A stretch of 64,000 nt of DNA from Lachnospiraceae bacterium (GTDB taxonomy: Bacteria; Bacillota; Clostridia; Lachnospirales; Lachnospiraceae): positions 104,731-168,730 of the forward strand of contig CAJTIU010000011.1 in NCBI GenBank assembly GCA_910576335.1, written 5' to 3'. Positions within the stretch are counted from its first letter, which is position 1, and every line of letters starts with the position of its first letter. Below, in pieces: positions 34,015 through 41,349 of this stretch. The translations under genes were made by a program, and so were the position numbers. The notes beneath the pieces are model-generated. The model was not told the origin of the DNA. It ran no database searches and was given only the letters and a program-made list of their open reading frames with translations.

Positions 34015-35487
34015 TTATGCGGCTGCCTGCACCTGCTGTTTATAGCGGGCATCCAGATGGATGCAGATTCCAATCATGGTTGTCATGAAAGAATAATGCT
34101 CCTTTGTGTGTATGAACATACGGTGCAGTCCGTAATCATTGAGGATGCGGTTGTTGATCCGTTCTGTGGAGGTGCGCTGGTTATAGATCTTCTTATAAGC
34201 ATCTGTGCCGCGGGGGACATCGGTGTAAAGCCGGATATCCCATTCGGGCCGGGTCTTGACAACTCTCCCATATTTGGAATCAGTGTAGGAGTTTTTACAT
34301 TTGGAACAGTGTTCTTTCCCATAGGGACAGCGCCACATGAGATAACCGCTGGATCTGTCATAACCGTTAGGTTTCATGCACAGTTTTTCCTGACATAGAG
34401 GAGTCCCATCTTTGTCAATGGTGATGGTATCAGGAATTGTTTTTGGCCGGCCGCATTTGCCGTTCAGGTCGATGAAGGCCCGTATTCCCCTGTTTTTAAG
34501 GATCCGGTAGGTGGGGTAATTGTCCATTGCAGAATCCAGGCACATATTCGAGGTGGGAACAGCCGGCATATGTTTTACCAGTTCATGGAAGGCGACAAGG
34601 AAATTGACCGAATCATGCCGCTTTGCGCTGGTAAAACGCAGAAGCAGGGGGATGTCTGTCCTGAGTTCACTGTTATAGCAGGATAATTGGAACAAAGTGT
34701 AGCCGAAGTAATATTTTTCCAGGTCGCTGTCCCAGCCCCAGGAAGCATCGGGGTCGGGGAAATGCCGCAGATTTTCCGGTGCGCCAACCCTGTGGTGCCC
34801 GCGTGGGCAGGCATGGGTATGCACGGCGGTGCCGTCTCCGTAAACCGTAAGGTGTTCCCTTGGTATGAGACCGGATTCCATGGAAGGCAGGACAGCCACA
34901 TGATAGAAGAAGCGCTGCAGCCGCCCTTCAAAGTTAAAAGGGATATCCTTCCCGGCCATGAGCCGTTTTTCGATAGTTTCTGTGATTTTGGGCTTTGCCT
35001 CCTGTGCTTTCTGCTTTTTGCCTTTGGGCTTATCCGGCTTTTTGCTGTTCCAGGAAGCCGGAAGCAGTTTATCCCGCGCATATAAGTCCGTTGGCGGTGC
35101 AGTCCAGAGCCTGTCCATGAAGTCAAAATAAGAACCGAGGGGCGGCAGGGAATCCGTAGTGCAGCCGATGAGGGCGGCAAGGAGGCGGTCGTGTTTGAGC
35201 CTGTCCACCCAAAGGGTAAGGGATAGCTTGGTCAAACCTTTTGAAAATAGAAGAAAGAAAAGGATAAAAGACCTTAAGATTTGCGGCTGGTTCTTAGCGG
35301 GCCTGCCAGTGTTGGAGTAAAAGGGCAAAAGGAACTCCATGGCCTTATCGGAATCGAAAAGCCGGAGCTTCTGCCATGGTTTCCAAAGCTCCGTATGGAG
35401 CCGGTTTCTTTCAGAGGAATCGAAATGGGCTTTGGATTCGGTGAGAAAGTACGTGTAATCTTGCATGGACTGCCAGTACTTGATCAT
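34015..35487 (-). CDS. DDE transposase (IS4/IS1182-like)
   Basis: 490 residues; ATG at 35487 follows AGGAGG by 9 nt, while a GTG at 35496 is too close to that RBS. The core includes 'LTVYGDGTAVHTHACPRGHH', 'MCLDSAMDNYPTYRILKNRG', 'RAFIDLNGKCGRPKTIPDTI' and the C-terminal 'YNQRTSTERINNRILNDYGL', consistent with an RNase H-fold DDE transposase. A Cys-rich segment (CPYGKEHCSKCKNSY) lies between. The frame is intact, so the element may still be active. It lies between two small gene remnants. Confidence 0.8.
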   Translation of the reverse strand: MIKYWQSMQDYTYFLTESKAHFDSSERNRLHTELWKPWQKLRLFDSDKAMEFLLPFYSNTGRPAKNQPQILRSFILFFLLFSKGLTKLSLTLWVDRLKHDRLLAALIGCTTDSLPPLGSYFDFMDRLWTAPPTDLYARDKLLPASWNSKKPDKPKGKKQKAQEAKPKITETIEKRLMAGKDIPFNFEGRLQRFFYHVAVLPSMESGLIPREHLTVYGDGTAVHTHACPRGHHRVGAPENLRHFPDPDASWGWDSDLEKYYFGYTLFQLSCYNSELRTDIPLLLRFTSAKRHDSVNFLVAFHELVKHMPAVPTSNMCLDSAMDNYPTYRILKNRGIRAFIDLNGKCGRPKTIPDTITIDKDGTPLCQEKLCMKPNGYDRSSGYLMWRCPYGKEHCSKCKNSYTDSKYGRVVKTRPEWDIRLYTDVPRGTDAYKKIYNQRTSTERINNRILNDYGLHRMFIHTKEHYSFMTTMIGICIHLDARYKQQVQAAA

Positions 35488-35549
35488 AAAGTGCACCTCC
35501 TAGTAGTTTAGTGCTGTGCGTGTGGCACAGATGTTTCTTAACTACAAGG

Positions 35550-35590
35550 GGCGCGTTTGGTGACTGGCGTATATGGTCACCAAACGCGCC
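35550..35590. repeat. Perfect 15-bp hairpin at the transposase 5' side
   Basis: GGCGCGTTTGGTGAC / GTCACCAAACGCGCC with an 11-nt loop, about 60 bp upstream of the transposase start. It may block read-through transcription into the transposase, as in several IS families (inference). Confidence 0.6.
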
Positions 35591-35637
35591 GCACATTTTG
35601 ACTTATATGTCAATACTTTTTTGAAAATTTAACAAAA

Positions 35638-36075
35638 ATGTTTTCCGGGATATGGAGGAAAGCAAAAAAGAAGAACATGAAAAAAGAGCGGAAATTCGGG
35701 CTTAAAGAGTTTCCGAGACCGCTCGAAGTAAGAATAGGAGGAACAGACTGGATTCCTGAATTGCCTGACGAAAAGAAGGTTGAATCTGAAATTCAGTATA
35801 TATTAGAAGCTAATACTTCTCCCTTAAATAAAGCATTGGATATGACACTGTATTTAATGAGAGCACAATTATTTTATGACGGAAATAAAAGAATTGCTAT
35901 GCTAATTGGGAATAAAATCATGATTGAGAATGGACAAGGAATTATATCAGTAATACAAAAAGATATAAAAGAGTTTTATAAATTATTAGTATCATATTAT
36001 GAAACGAACCAGAACTCTGAACTCAAACAGTTTTTATACGACAATTGCATAGACGGAATGAATTTCAGTGTATAA
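35638..36075 (+). pseudogene. C-terminal fragment of a second Fic-type protein
   Basis: The frame holds 'YLMRAQLFYDGNKRIAMLIG' and 'QFLYDNCIDGMNF', which match the back half of Fic proteins with an H-x-F-x-D-G-N-K-R loop. The catalytic His is replaced by Gln (QLFYDGNKR) and the N-terminal half is missing. The first ~15 codons look random, and a better frame (MEESKKEEHEKRAEIRA) runs out into a stop. The fragment starts right after the insertion sequence, so insertion or deletion probably removed the front. Confidence 0.65.
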
Positions 36076-36097
36076 CTCAAACTTTTTAGAGTCTGAT

Positions 36098-36149
36098 GCC
36101 GCGCAGCCGCAGGCTATGCGAAGAAATGTTCATTGCCGCGCAGCCGCAG
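36098..36149 (+). repeat. Direct repeat GCCGCGCAGCCGCAG beside palindromic element copy 2
   Basis: Two identical 15-mers at 36098-36112 and 36135-36149, 37 bp apart, just upstream of the left arm at 36154. This parallels the tandem units next to copy 1. Confidence 0.6.
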
Positions 36150-36153
36150 AACA

Positions 36154-36333
36154 GCGGGCAGGGGACAACCATATTCCTAAGTAAACAATTCAGGGATGTT
36201 TTTAATGGAGATGAAATCCATTGCTTACGGAGACTTAGGCGTGAGGGCTATCCCGAACGTCTTAGTCGCAGTTAGCAATTAGTTCATCGGAATGTTGTCC
36301 CGTTTACGTGGAATATGGTTGTCCCCTGCCCGC
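36154..36333. repeat. 180-bp palindromic element, copy 2
   Basis: The ends 36154-36177 and 36310-36333 are perfect 24-bp inverted repeats (left arm starts GCGGGCAGGGGACAACCATA). The inner hairpin runs from CTTACGGAGACTTAGGCGTG to its partner GAACGTCTTAGTCGCAGTTA around loop CTAT. It lies 104 bp upstream of the prfC start and is inverted relative to the copy at 28339-28518. Confidence 0.8.
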
Positions 36334-36351
36334 GTCCCCCCCATTTTCCTG

Positions 36352-36380
36352 TTGAGTTCATGGTCCTGCTGTGTTATACT
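36352..36380 (+). promoter_or_regulatory. Sigma-A-type promoter of prfC
   Basis: TTGAGT (36352-36357), a 17-bp spacer and TATACT (36375-36380), 57 bp before the prfC start and 18 bp after the palindromic element. Confidence 0.7.
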
Positions 36381-36437
36381 GATTACCGGTGTATTTTTCA
36401 GGTTATACTACTATATATTATCAGGAGTGTTTAGATT

Positions 36438-38039
36438 ATGTCACTGGTTACAGGCGAGGTAAAAAAACAGATAGAAAAGAGAAGAACATTTGCAATCATA
36501 TCCCACCCTGACGCAGGAAAGACCACCCTTACTGAGAAATTCCTGCTCTACGGCGGAGCGATCAATCAGGCAGGAAGTGTAAAAGGAAAGGCAACCGCAA
36601 AGCATGCGGTATCTGACTGGATGGAGATTGAGAAGGAGAGAGGAATCTCTGTGACATCCTCTGTCCTTCAGTTTAATTACGGAGGCTACTGTATCAACAT
36701 CCTGGATACGCCGGGACATCAGGATTTTTCGGAGGATACGTACCGGACTCTGATGGCAGCGGATTCGGCGGTTATGGTCATCGACGCATCGAAGGGTGTG
36801 GAGGCGCAGACGAGAAAACTTTTTAAAGTATGCACCATGCGTCACATTCCCATCTTTACATTTATCAATAAGATGGACAGAGAAGCCATGGATACTTTTG
36901 AGCTTCTGGATGATATTGAGACGGAGCTTGGTATCGCCACATGCCCGGTGAACTGGCCCATTGGTTCAGGTAAGGAATTTCTGGGTGTCTATGAAAGAGC
37001 AGAGAAGGTGGTAGAACTCTTCTCTGATACGAGGAAGGGAACCATTCAGGGAGAGGTGAAGAAGGTTTCTCTCGCATCACCGGAGCTTTCAGAGCTTATG
37101 AGCGAGGAACAGCGGAGCAGACTTATGGAGGAGACGGAGCTTCTGGACGGCGCGGGAGCGGAGTTTGACCAGGAGCTTGTAAGTAAAGGAGAGCTTTCAC
37201 CAGTATTTTTCGGTTCTGCCCTTACGAATTTTGGCGTGGAGACATTTTTACAGCATTTCCTTAAGATGACCACATCCCCTCTTCCGCGCATGTCGGATAA
37301 GGGAATGATTGACCCTATGGAGGAAGAGGCATTTTCAGCCTTTGTCTTTAAGATTCAGGCCAATATGAATAAGGCGCACAGGGACAGAATTGCTTTTATG
37401 CGGATCTGCTCGGGTTCCTTTGATGCAGGGATGGATGTGTACCATATGCAGGGCGGGAAAAAGGTGCGGCTTTCCCAGCCGCAGCAGCTGATGGCAAGTG
37501 AGCGCAAGATGGTGGAGAAGGCTTACGGAGGAGACATTATCGGAGTATTTGACCCAGGAATTTTTTCCATCGGAGATACCCTTACCACCTCCGCAGAGCG
37601 GTTCAGCTACGAAGGAATTCCTACCTTTGCACCAGAACATTTCGCCAGGGTAAGACAGGTAGATACCATGAAGCGCAAGCAGTTTATCAAGGGAATTAAC
37701 CAGATTGCCCAGGAGGGTGCGATACAGATTTTCCAGGAATTTAATACAGGCATGGAGGAGATTATTGTGGGCGTTGTGGGCGTGCTGCAGTTTGATGTGC
37801 TCAAATACCGTCTGGAAAACGAATATAACGTGGAGATCCGTATGGACAATCTGCCCTACGAGTATATCCGGTGGATTGAGAATCCGGAGATTGATGTGGC
37901 GAAGATCACCGGCACATCTGATATGAAGCGGGTGAAGGATCTGAAGGGACGGCCGCTGCTTTTGTTTGTAAACGAGTGGAGCATCCGCATGACACAGGAC
38001 AGAAATAATGGACTTATCCTGGCAGAATTTGCAAAATAG
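36438..38039 (+). CDS. prfC: Peptide chain release factor 3
   Basis: 533 residues, ATG 36438, RBS CAGGAGTG. Translational GTPase with P-loop 'ISHPDAGKTTLTEKFLLYGG' (residues 21-40), 'DTPGHQDFSEDTYRTLMAAD' and 'FINKMDREA'. RF3 recycles RF1/RF2 after peptide release. The length matches the family. The last sense codons and the stop lie in the left arm of an extended palindrome. Confidence 0.96.
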   Translation: MSLVTGEVKKQIEKRRTFAIISHPDAGKTTLTEKFLLYGGAINQAGSVKGKATAKHAVSDWMEIEKERGISVTSSVLQFNYGGYCINILDTPGHQDFSEDTYRTLMAADSAVMVIDASKGVEAQTRKLFKVCTMRHIPIFTFINKMDREAMDTFELLDDIETELGIATCPVNWPIGSGKEFLGVYERAEKVVELFSDTRKGTIQGEVKKVSLASPELSELMSEEQRSRLMEETELLDGAGAEFDQELVSKGELSPVFFGSALTNFGVETFLQHFLKMTTSPLPRMSDKGMIDPMEEEAFSAFVFKIQANMNKAHRDRIAFMRICSGSFDAGMDVYHMQGGKKVRLSQPQQLMASERKMVEKAYGGDIIGVFDPGIFSIGDTLTTSAERFSYEGIPTFAPEHFARVRQVDTMKRKQFIKGINQIAQEGAIQIFQEFNTGMEEIIVGVVGVLQFDVLKYRLENEYNVEIRMDNLPYEYIRWIENPEIDVAKITGTSDMKRVKDLKGRPLLLFVNEWSIRMTQDRNNGLILAEFAK

Positions 38040-38083
38040 GGACGGGGTATTTTTAAAAATACCCCGTCCCCACTTTGCAAATT
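38026..38083. repeat. Palindromic repeat, copy 3 (32-bp core in a 58-bp imperfect palindrome)
   Basis: The core 38039-38070 is a perfect palindrome (GGGACGGGGTATTTTT and complement). Unlike the other copies it has TATTTTTAAAAATA rather than CATTTTTAAAAATG, changed symmetrically. AATTTGCAAA (38026-38035) within prfC pairs with TTTGCAAATT (38074-38083); only two mismatches separate it from the core. Confidence 0.85.
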
Positions 38084-38102
38084 GGGATGGATTTGTTATA
38101 AT
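38075..38102 (+). promoter_or_regulatory. Sigma-A-type promoter of the asp23-recN operon
   Basis: TTGCAA (38075-38080), a 16-bp spacer and TATAAT (38097-38102), 50 bp before asp23. The -35 box overlaps the right flank of the palindrome, so hairpin formation and promoter share sequence. Confidence 0.65.
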
Positions 38103-38152
38103 AGACTAAAATATGCAACAGTTCAGAGGGAACAGACAGGAGGTAGAATGAC

Positions 38153-38536
38153 ATGGGAAAGGAAGAAAAGAGTACTTATACGATAAAGACAGAGGAGAAT
38201 CTTGGAGAGGTTAAGATTGCGGACGAGGTTGTGGCGATTATTGCGGGGCTTGCGGCCATGGAGGTTGACGGGGTTTCTTCGATGGTTGGCAATGCCACGA
38301 AGGAGCTGGTGAACAGGCTTGGCAGGAAGTCTTTGTCCAAGGGTGTGAAGGTGGATGTGCTGGATGGGATTGTGACAGTGTCTCTGGCTATGAATATGAA
38401 GTTTGGATACAGCATCAAGGATGTTACCGGGAAGGTGCAGGAGAAGGTCAGGGCAGCCATTGAGAATATGACAGGGCTTGAGGTTGCGGACGTGAATATC
38501 AGGGTTGCCGGAGTGGATGTTCCGGAGGAGGCTTAA
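38153..38536 (+). CDS. Asp23/Gls24 family envelope stress protein
   Basis: 127 residues, ATG 38153, RBS AGGAGGTAG. 'VKIADEVVAIIAGLAAMEVD', 'GVKVDVLDGIVTVSLAMNMK' and 'AIENMTGLEVADVNIRVAGV' are typical of the Asp23/YqhY group. In Firmicutes this YqhY-type gene stands next to nusB and is linked to envelope or lipid homeostasis. First gene of a ten-gene operon. Confidence 0.9.
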   Translation: MGKEEKSTYTIKTEENLGEVKIADEVVAIIAGLAAMEVDGVSSMVGNATKELVNRLGRKSLSKGVKVDVLDGIVTVSLAMNMKFGYSIKDVTGKVQEKVRAAIENMTGLEVADVNIRVAGVDVPEEA

Positions 38537-38956
38537 GTGAAACGGTCAGAATTGCGGGAGCATATATTCAGAATGGTATTTAGCTATGAATTTAACAGTG
38601 ACAGTGAGATGCCTGGGCAGATGCAGCTTTACTTTGAACAGATGGAGGACAGGGAGCCTTCGGAGGAGGATATGGAGTATATCCGGGAGAAGGCTCTTGC
38701 CGTTATTCTTAAGACAGAGGAGATTGATGCGCTGATTAATACCCATGCAAAGGGATGGAAGACCGGGCGCATGAATAAGGTGGATCTGAGCATCCTGCGT
38801 CTTGCTTTGTATGAGATGAAGTGGGATGAGGATGTTCCGGAGGGAGTCGCGATCAATGAGGCGGTGGAGCTTGCCAAGAGATACAGCGGAGATGACGGTC
38901 CGGCATTTGTGAATGGAGTGCTTGCGAAGTTGACAGAGACGAAGGGGCAGCAGTGA
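38537..38956 (+). CDS. nusB: Transcription antitermination factor NusB
   Basis: 139 residues; GTG 38537 follows directly on the asp23 stop, with GGAGG about 8 nt upstream. 'KRSELREHIFRMVFSYEFN' and 'KVDLSILRLALYEMKW', 'VAINEAVELAKRYSGDDGPA', 'FVNGVLAKL' are diagnostic. NusB binds boxA RNA with S10 for rRNA antitermination. Confidence 0.93.
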   Translation: MKRSELREHIFRMVFSYEFNSDSEMPGQMQLYFEQMEDREPSEEDMEYIREKALAVILKTEEIDALINTHAKGWKTGRMNKVDLSILRLALYEMKWDEDVPEGVAINEAVELAKRYSGDDGPAFVNGVLAKLTETKGQQ

Positions 38957-39007
38957 GGGAAGTGATTCAGGAGTGCAGATTTCCCGCGCTGGCCAGAGGT
39001 GGAGATG

Positions 39008-40219
39008 ATGGTGCGAAATGCCTATACTGTAGGACAGATTAATGCTTATATTAAAAATATGTTCACCCAGGACTATATGCTGAGCCGCATCTATGTGAAG
39101 GGAGAAGTGTCCAATTGTAAATATCATACCTCGGGGCATATATATTTTTCACTAAAGGACGAGTCAGGAACGATTGCCTGTGTTATGTTTGCAGGGCAGC
39201 GGGGCGGGCTCGCTTTTCGTATGAGTAATGGACAGCAGGTGGTCGTATTTGGCTCGGTGAATATTTATGAAAGAAGCGGGACCTACCAGCTTTACGCAAG
39301 GGAGATCCGCTTAGATGGAGAGGGTGTCCTGTTTGAGAGATTCCAGGCTCTGAAGCAGGAGCTTGAAGAGATGGGAATGTTCTCAGCGGAATATAAGAAG
39401 CCGGTTCCACGGTTTGCCAGGCGCGTTGGCGTAGTGACAGCTCCTACAGGCGCTGCGGTGCGTGATATTATGAATATTGCCAGGCGGAGGAATCCATATG
39501 TGCAGCTCATTCTTTATCCTGCCCAGGTTCAGGGCGAGGGGGCGAAGGAAAGCATTGTCCTGGGGATTGAAAGGCTGGCCTGTGAAGATATTGATGTGAT
39601 GATTGTGGGAAGGGGCGGCGGTTCCATCGAGGATCTGTGGGCCTTTAATGAGGAAGAGGTCGCCAGGGCTATTTTCAACTGTCCAGTTCCGGTTATCTCT
39701 GCAGTGGGGCATGAGACGGATACCACGATCGCTGATTTTGTGGCGGACAAGCGGGCTCCTACGCCTTCGGCGGCGGCAGAGCTTGCGGTCTTTGATTACC
39801 GCCAGACCCAGGAGAGATGCAGGCAGTACCGGCAGAGGCTTGGCTCTTTGCTGGAGCGTAACGTGCAGTTTACGAGGATGCGCCTGAAGGGCTATGAGAC
39901 AAAGCTTGGATACCTCCATCCGGGAAACAAGCTTAAGGAGAACCGGATGCGCCTTGCAGAGCTTGAGGACAGGCTCAGAGGGCGGATGAAGGAGAAGATC
40001 CGTACGTCCAGACAGAGGCTTGAGATCTACATAGAACGGATCAACGGCCTGTCCCCTTTAAAGAAGCTGAATCAGGGGTATGCTTATGTGCAGGACGAAT
40101 CAGGACATGCACTGAAAAGCATCCGGCAGGCCGAAGAGGGGAAGAAGCTTTGTGTTCATGTGACAGACGGAGTGATCTATGCAAGGACAGAACAGGTGAA
40201 GGAGGAGCATTATGGCTAA
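39008..40219 (+). CDS. xseA: Exodeoxyribonuclease VII large subunit
   Basis: About 403 residues. ATG 39008 lies 5 nt after AGGTGG; ATG 39005 and GTG 38999 are alternatives. An OB-fold domain ('YVKGEVSNCKYHTSGHIYFS') is followed by the exonuclease VII catalytic domain ('RVGVVTAPTGAAVRDIMNIA', 'VGRGGGSIEDLWAFNEEEVA', 'ISAVGHETDTTIADFVADKR') and a helical tail. With XseB it degrades single-stranded DNA to oligonucleotides. Overlaps xseB by 8 bp. Confidence 0.94.
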   Translation: MVRNAYTVGQINAYIKNMFTQDYMLSRIYVKGEVSNCKYHTSGHIYFSLKDESGTIACVMFAGQRGGLAFRMSNGQQVVVFGSVNIYERSGTYQLYAREIRLDGEGVLFERFQALKQELEEMGMFSAEYKKPVPRFARRVGVVTAPTGAAVRDIMNIARRRNPYVQLILYPAQVQGEGAKESIVLGIERLACEDIDVMIVGRGGGSIEDLWAFNEEEVARAIFNCPVPVISAVGHETDTTIADFVADKRAPTPSAAAELAVFDYRQTQERCRQYRQRLGSLLERNVQFTRMRLKGYETKLGYLHPGNKLKENRMRLAELEDRLRGRMKEKIRTSRQRLEIYIERINGLSPLKKLNQGYAYVQDESGHALKSIRQAEEGKKLCVHVTDGVIYARTEQVKEEHYG

Positions 40220-40421
40220 TCAGACGCTGGAGGAATTATTTGAAGGACTTGAGTCGGTGATCGGTACGATGGAGCAGCCGGAGGTTTCCCTGGAGGAATC
40301 CTTTCAGCTTTATCACAGGGGGATGGAGCTTCTTAAGTCCTGTAATGACAGACTGGATAAGATAGAAAAAAAGATGTTGGTTTTAGATGATGAAGGTGAG
40401 ATGCATGAGTTTGAAGAGTGA
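40212..40421 (+). CDS. xseB: Exodeoxyribonuclease VII small subunit
   Basis: 69 residues, ATG 40212, RBS GAAGGAGG within xseA. 'TLEELFEGLESVIGTMEQPE' and 'VSLEESFQLYHRGMELLKSC' identify XseB, a short coiled-coil partner that wraps the large subunit. Overlaps both xseA and ispA, implying coupled translation. Confidence 0.92.
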   Translation: MANQTLEELFEGLESVIGTMEQPEVSLEESFQLYHRGMELLKSCNDRLDKIEKKMLVLDDEGEMHEFEE

Positions 40422-41310
40422 AGAATTTGAAAGGCAGCGCGAGTGCAGGGTAAGGCAGATCGAGGATATTCTCCAGTCATACCTTCCGGTACAGAAAGGC
40501 AGTCAGAGGATTATTATGGAGGCCATGACCTACAGCCTTCTGGCAGGGGGCAAGCGGATACGCCCAATGCTTATGAAGGAAACTTTTTCCCTGTTCGGAG
40601 GAAAATCAAAGGCAGTGGAGCCCTTTATGGCTGCTATTGAGATGATCCATACGTACTCTCTTGTGCATGACGACCTTCCGGCAATGGATGATGATGATTA
40701 CCGCAGAGGGCGTAAGACGACACATGTGGTATACGGGGAAGACATGGGGATTCTTGCCGGAGATGCTCTTCTTAATTATGCATTTGAGACAGCGTTCAAA
40801 GCCTTTGTGATGGAGCCAGAGGATGCGCTTCTGATCGGACGGGCCTTAAGTGTGCTTGGGGAAAAGGCAGGAATCTACGGTATGATCGGCGGACAGGTTA
40901 TTGATGTAAAGGAGACAGGGCATCAGATTTCAAAGGAAGTGCTTGATACCATCTATGAGCTTAAGACATCAGCGCTGATTGAAGCGGCGATGATGATCGG
41001 GGCGATTCTGGGGGGCGCCTCAGAGGAGGAGGTCAGGACAGCCGGCAGCATTGGAAGGAAGATCGGACTCGCGTTTCAGATTCAGGATGATATCCTTGAT
41101 GTGACGAGTACCACCCAGACTCTGGGGAAGCCGGTACATAGTGATGAGAAAAATGAAAAAACAACATATGTAACACTTTTTGGAATTGAAGAGGCCAGGA
41201 AAAAGGTGGATGAAGAGTCTCAGGATGCGGTCAGGCTATTAAAGAGGCTTCCGGGAGAGAATCCATATCTTGAAGAGCTTCTCATACAATTGATCCACAG
41301 AGACAAGTAA
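40405..41310 (+). CDS. ispA: Polyprenyl (farnesyl/geranyl) diphosphate synthase
   Basis: 301 residues; ATG 40405 with AAGGTGAG upstream inside xseB. The first Asp-rich motif is 'VHDDLPAMDDDDYRRGRKTT' and the second 'LAFQIQDDILDVTSTTQTLG'. It condenses isopentenyl and dimethylallyl diphosphates to a C15 (or C10/C20) product in the cytoplasm. It sits before dxs, so two steps of isoprenoid synthesis are transcribed together. Confidence 0.92.
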   Translation: MSLKSEEFERQRECRVRQIEDILQSYLPVQKGSQRIIMEAMTYSLLAGGKRIRPMLMKETFSLFGGKSKAVEPFMAAIEMIHTYSLVHDDLPAMDDDDYRRGRKTTHVVYGEDMGILAGDALLNYAFETAFKAFVMEPEDALLIGRALSVLGEKAGIYGMIGGQVIDVKETGHQISKEVLDTIYELKTSALIEAAMMIGAILGGASEEEVRTAGSIGRKIGLAFQIQDDILDVTSTTQTLGKPVHSDEKNEKTTYVTLFGIEEARKKVDEESQDAVRLLKRLPGENPYLEELLIQLIHRDK

Positions 41311-41349
41311 AGATAGTACGATTTTTACTTAAGACAGGGGAAATCTTAT

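Larger units (their letters stand above)
33947..35599 (-). mobile_element. Insertion sequence carrying a DDE transposase (ends tentative)
   Basis: One transposase gene fills most of the element. AAAATGTGC at 33947-33955 and its complement GCACATTTT at 35591-35599 flank it and are tentative inverted ends; no target duplication was confirmed. Just inside the right end, GGCGCGTTTGGTGAC (35550-35564) pairs perfectly with GTCACCAAACGCGCC (35576-35590). Confidence 0.5.
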
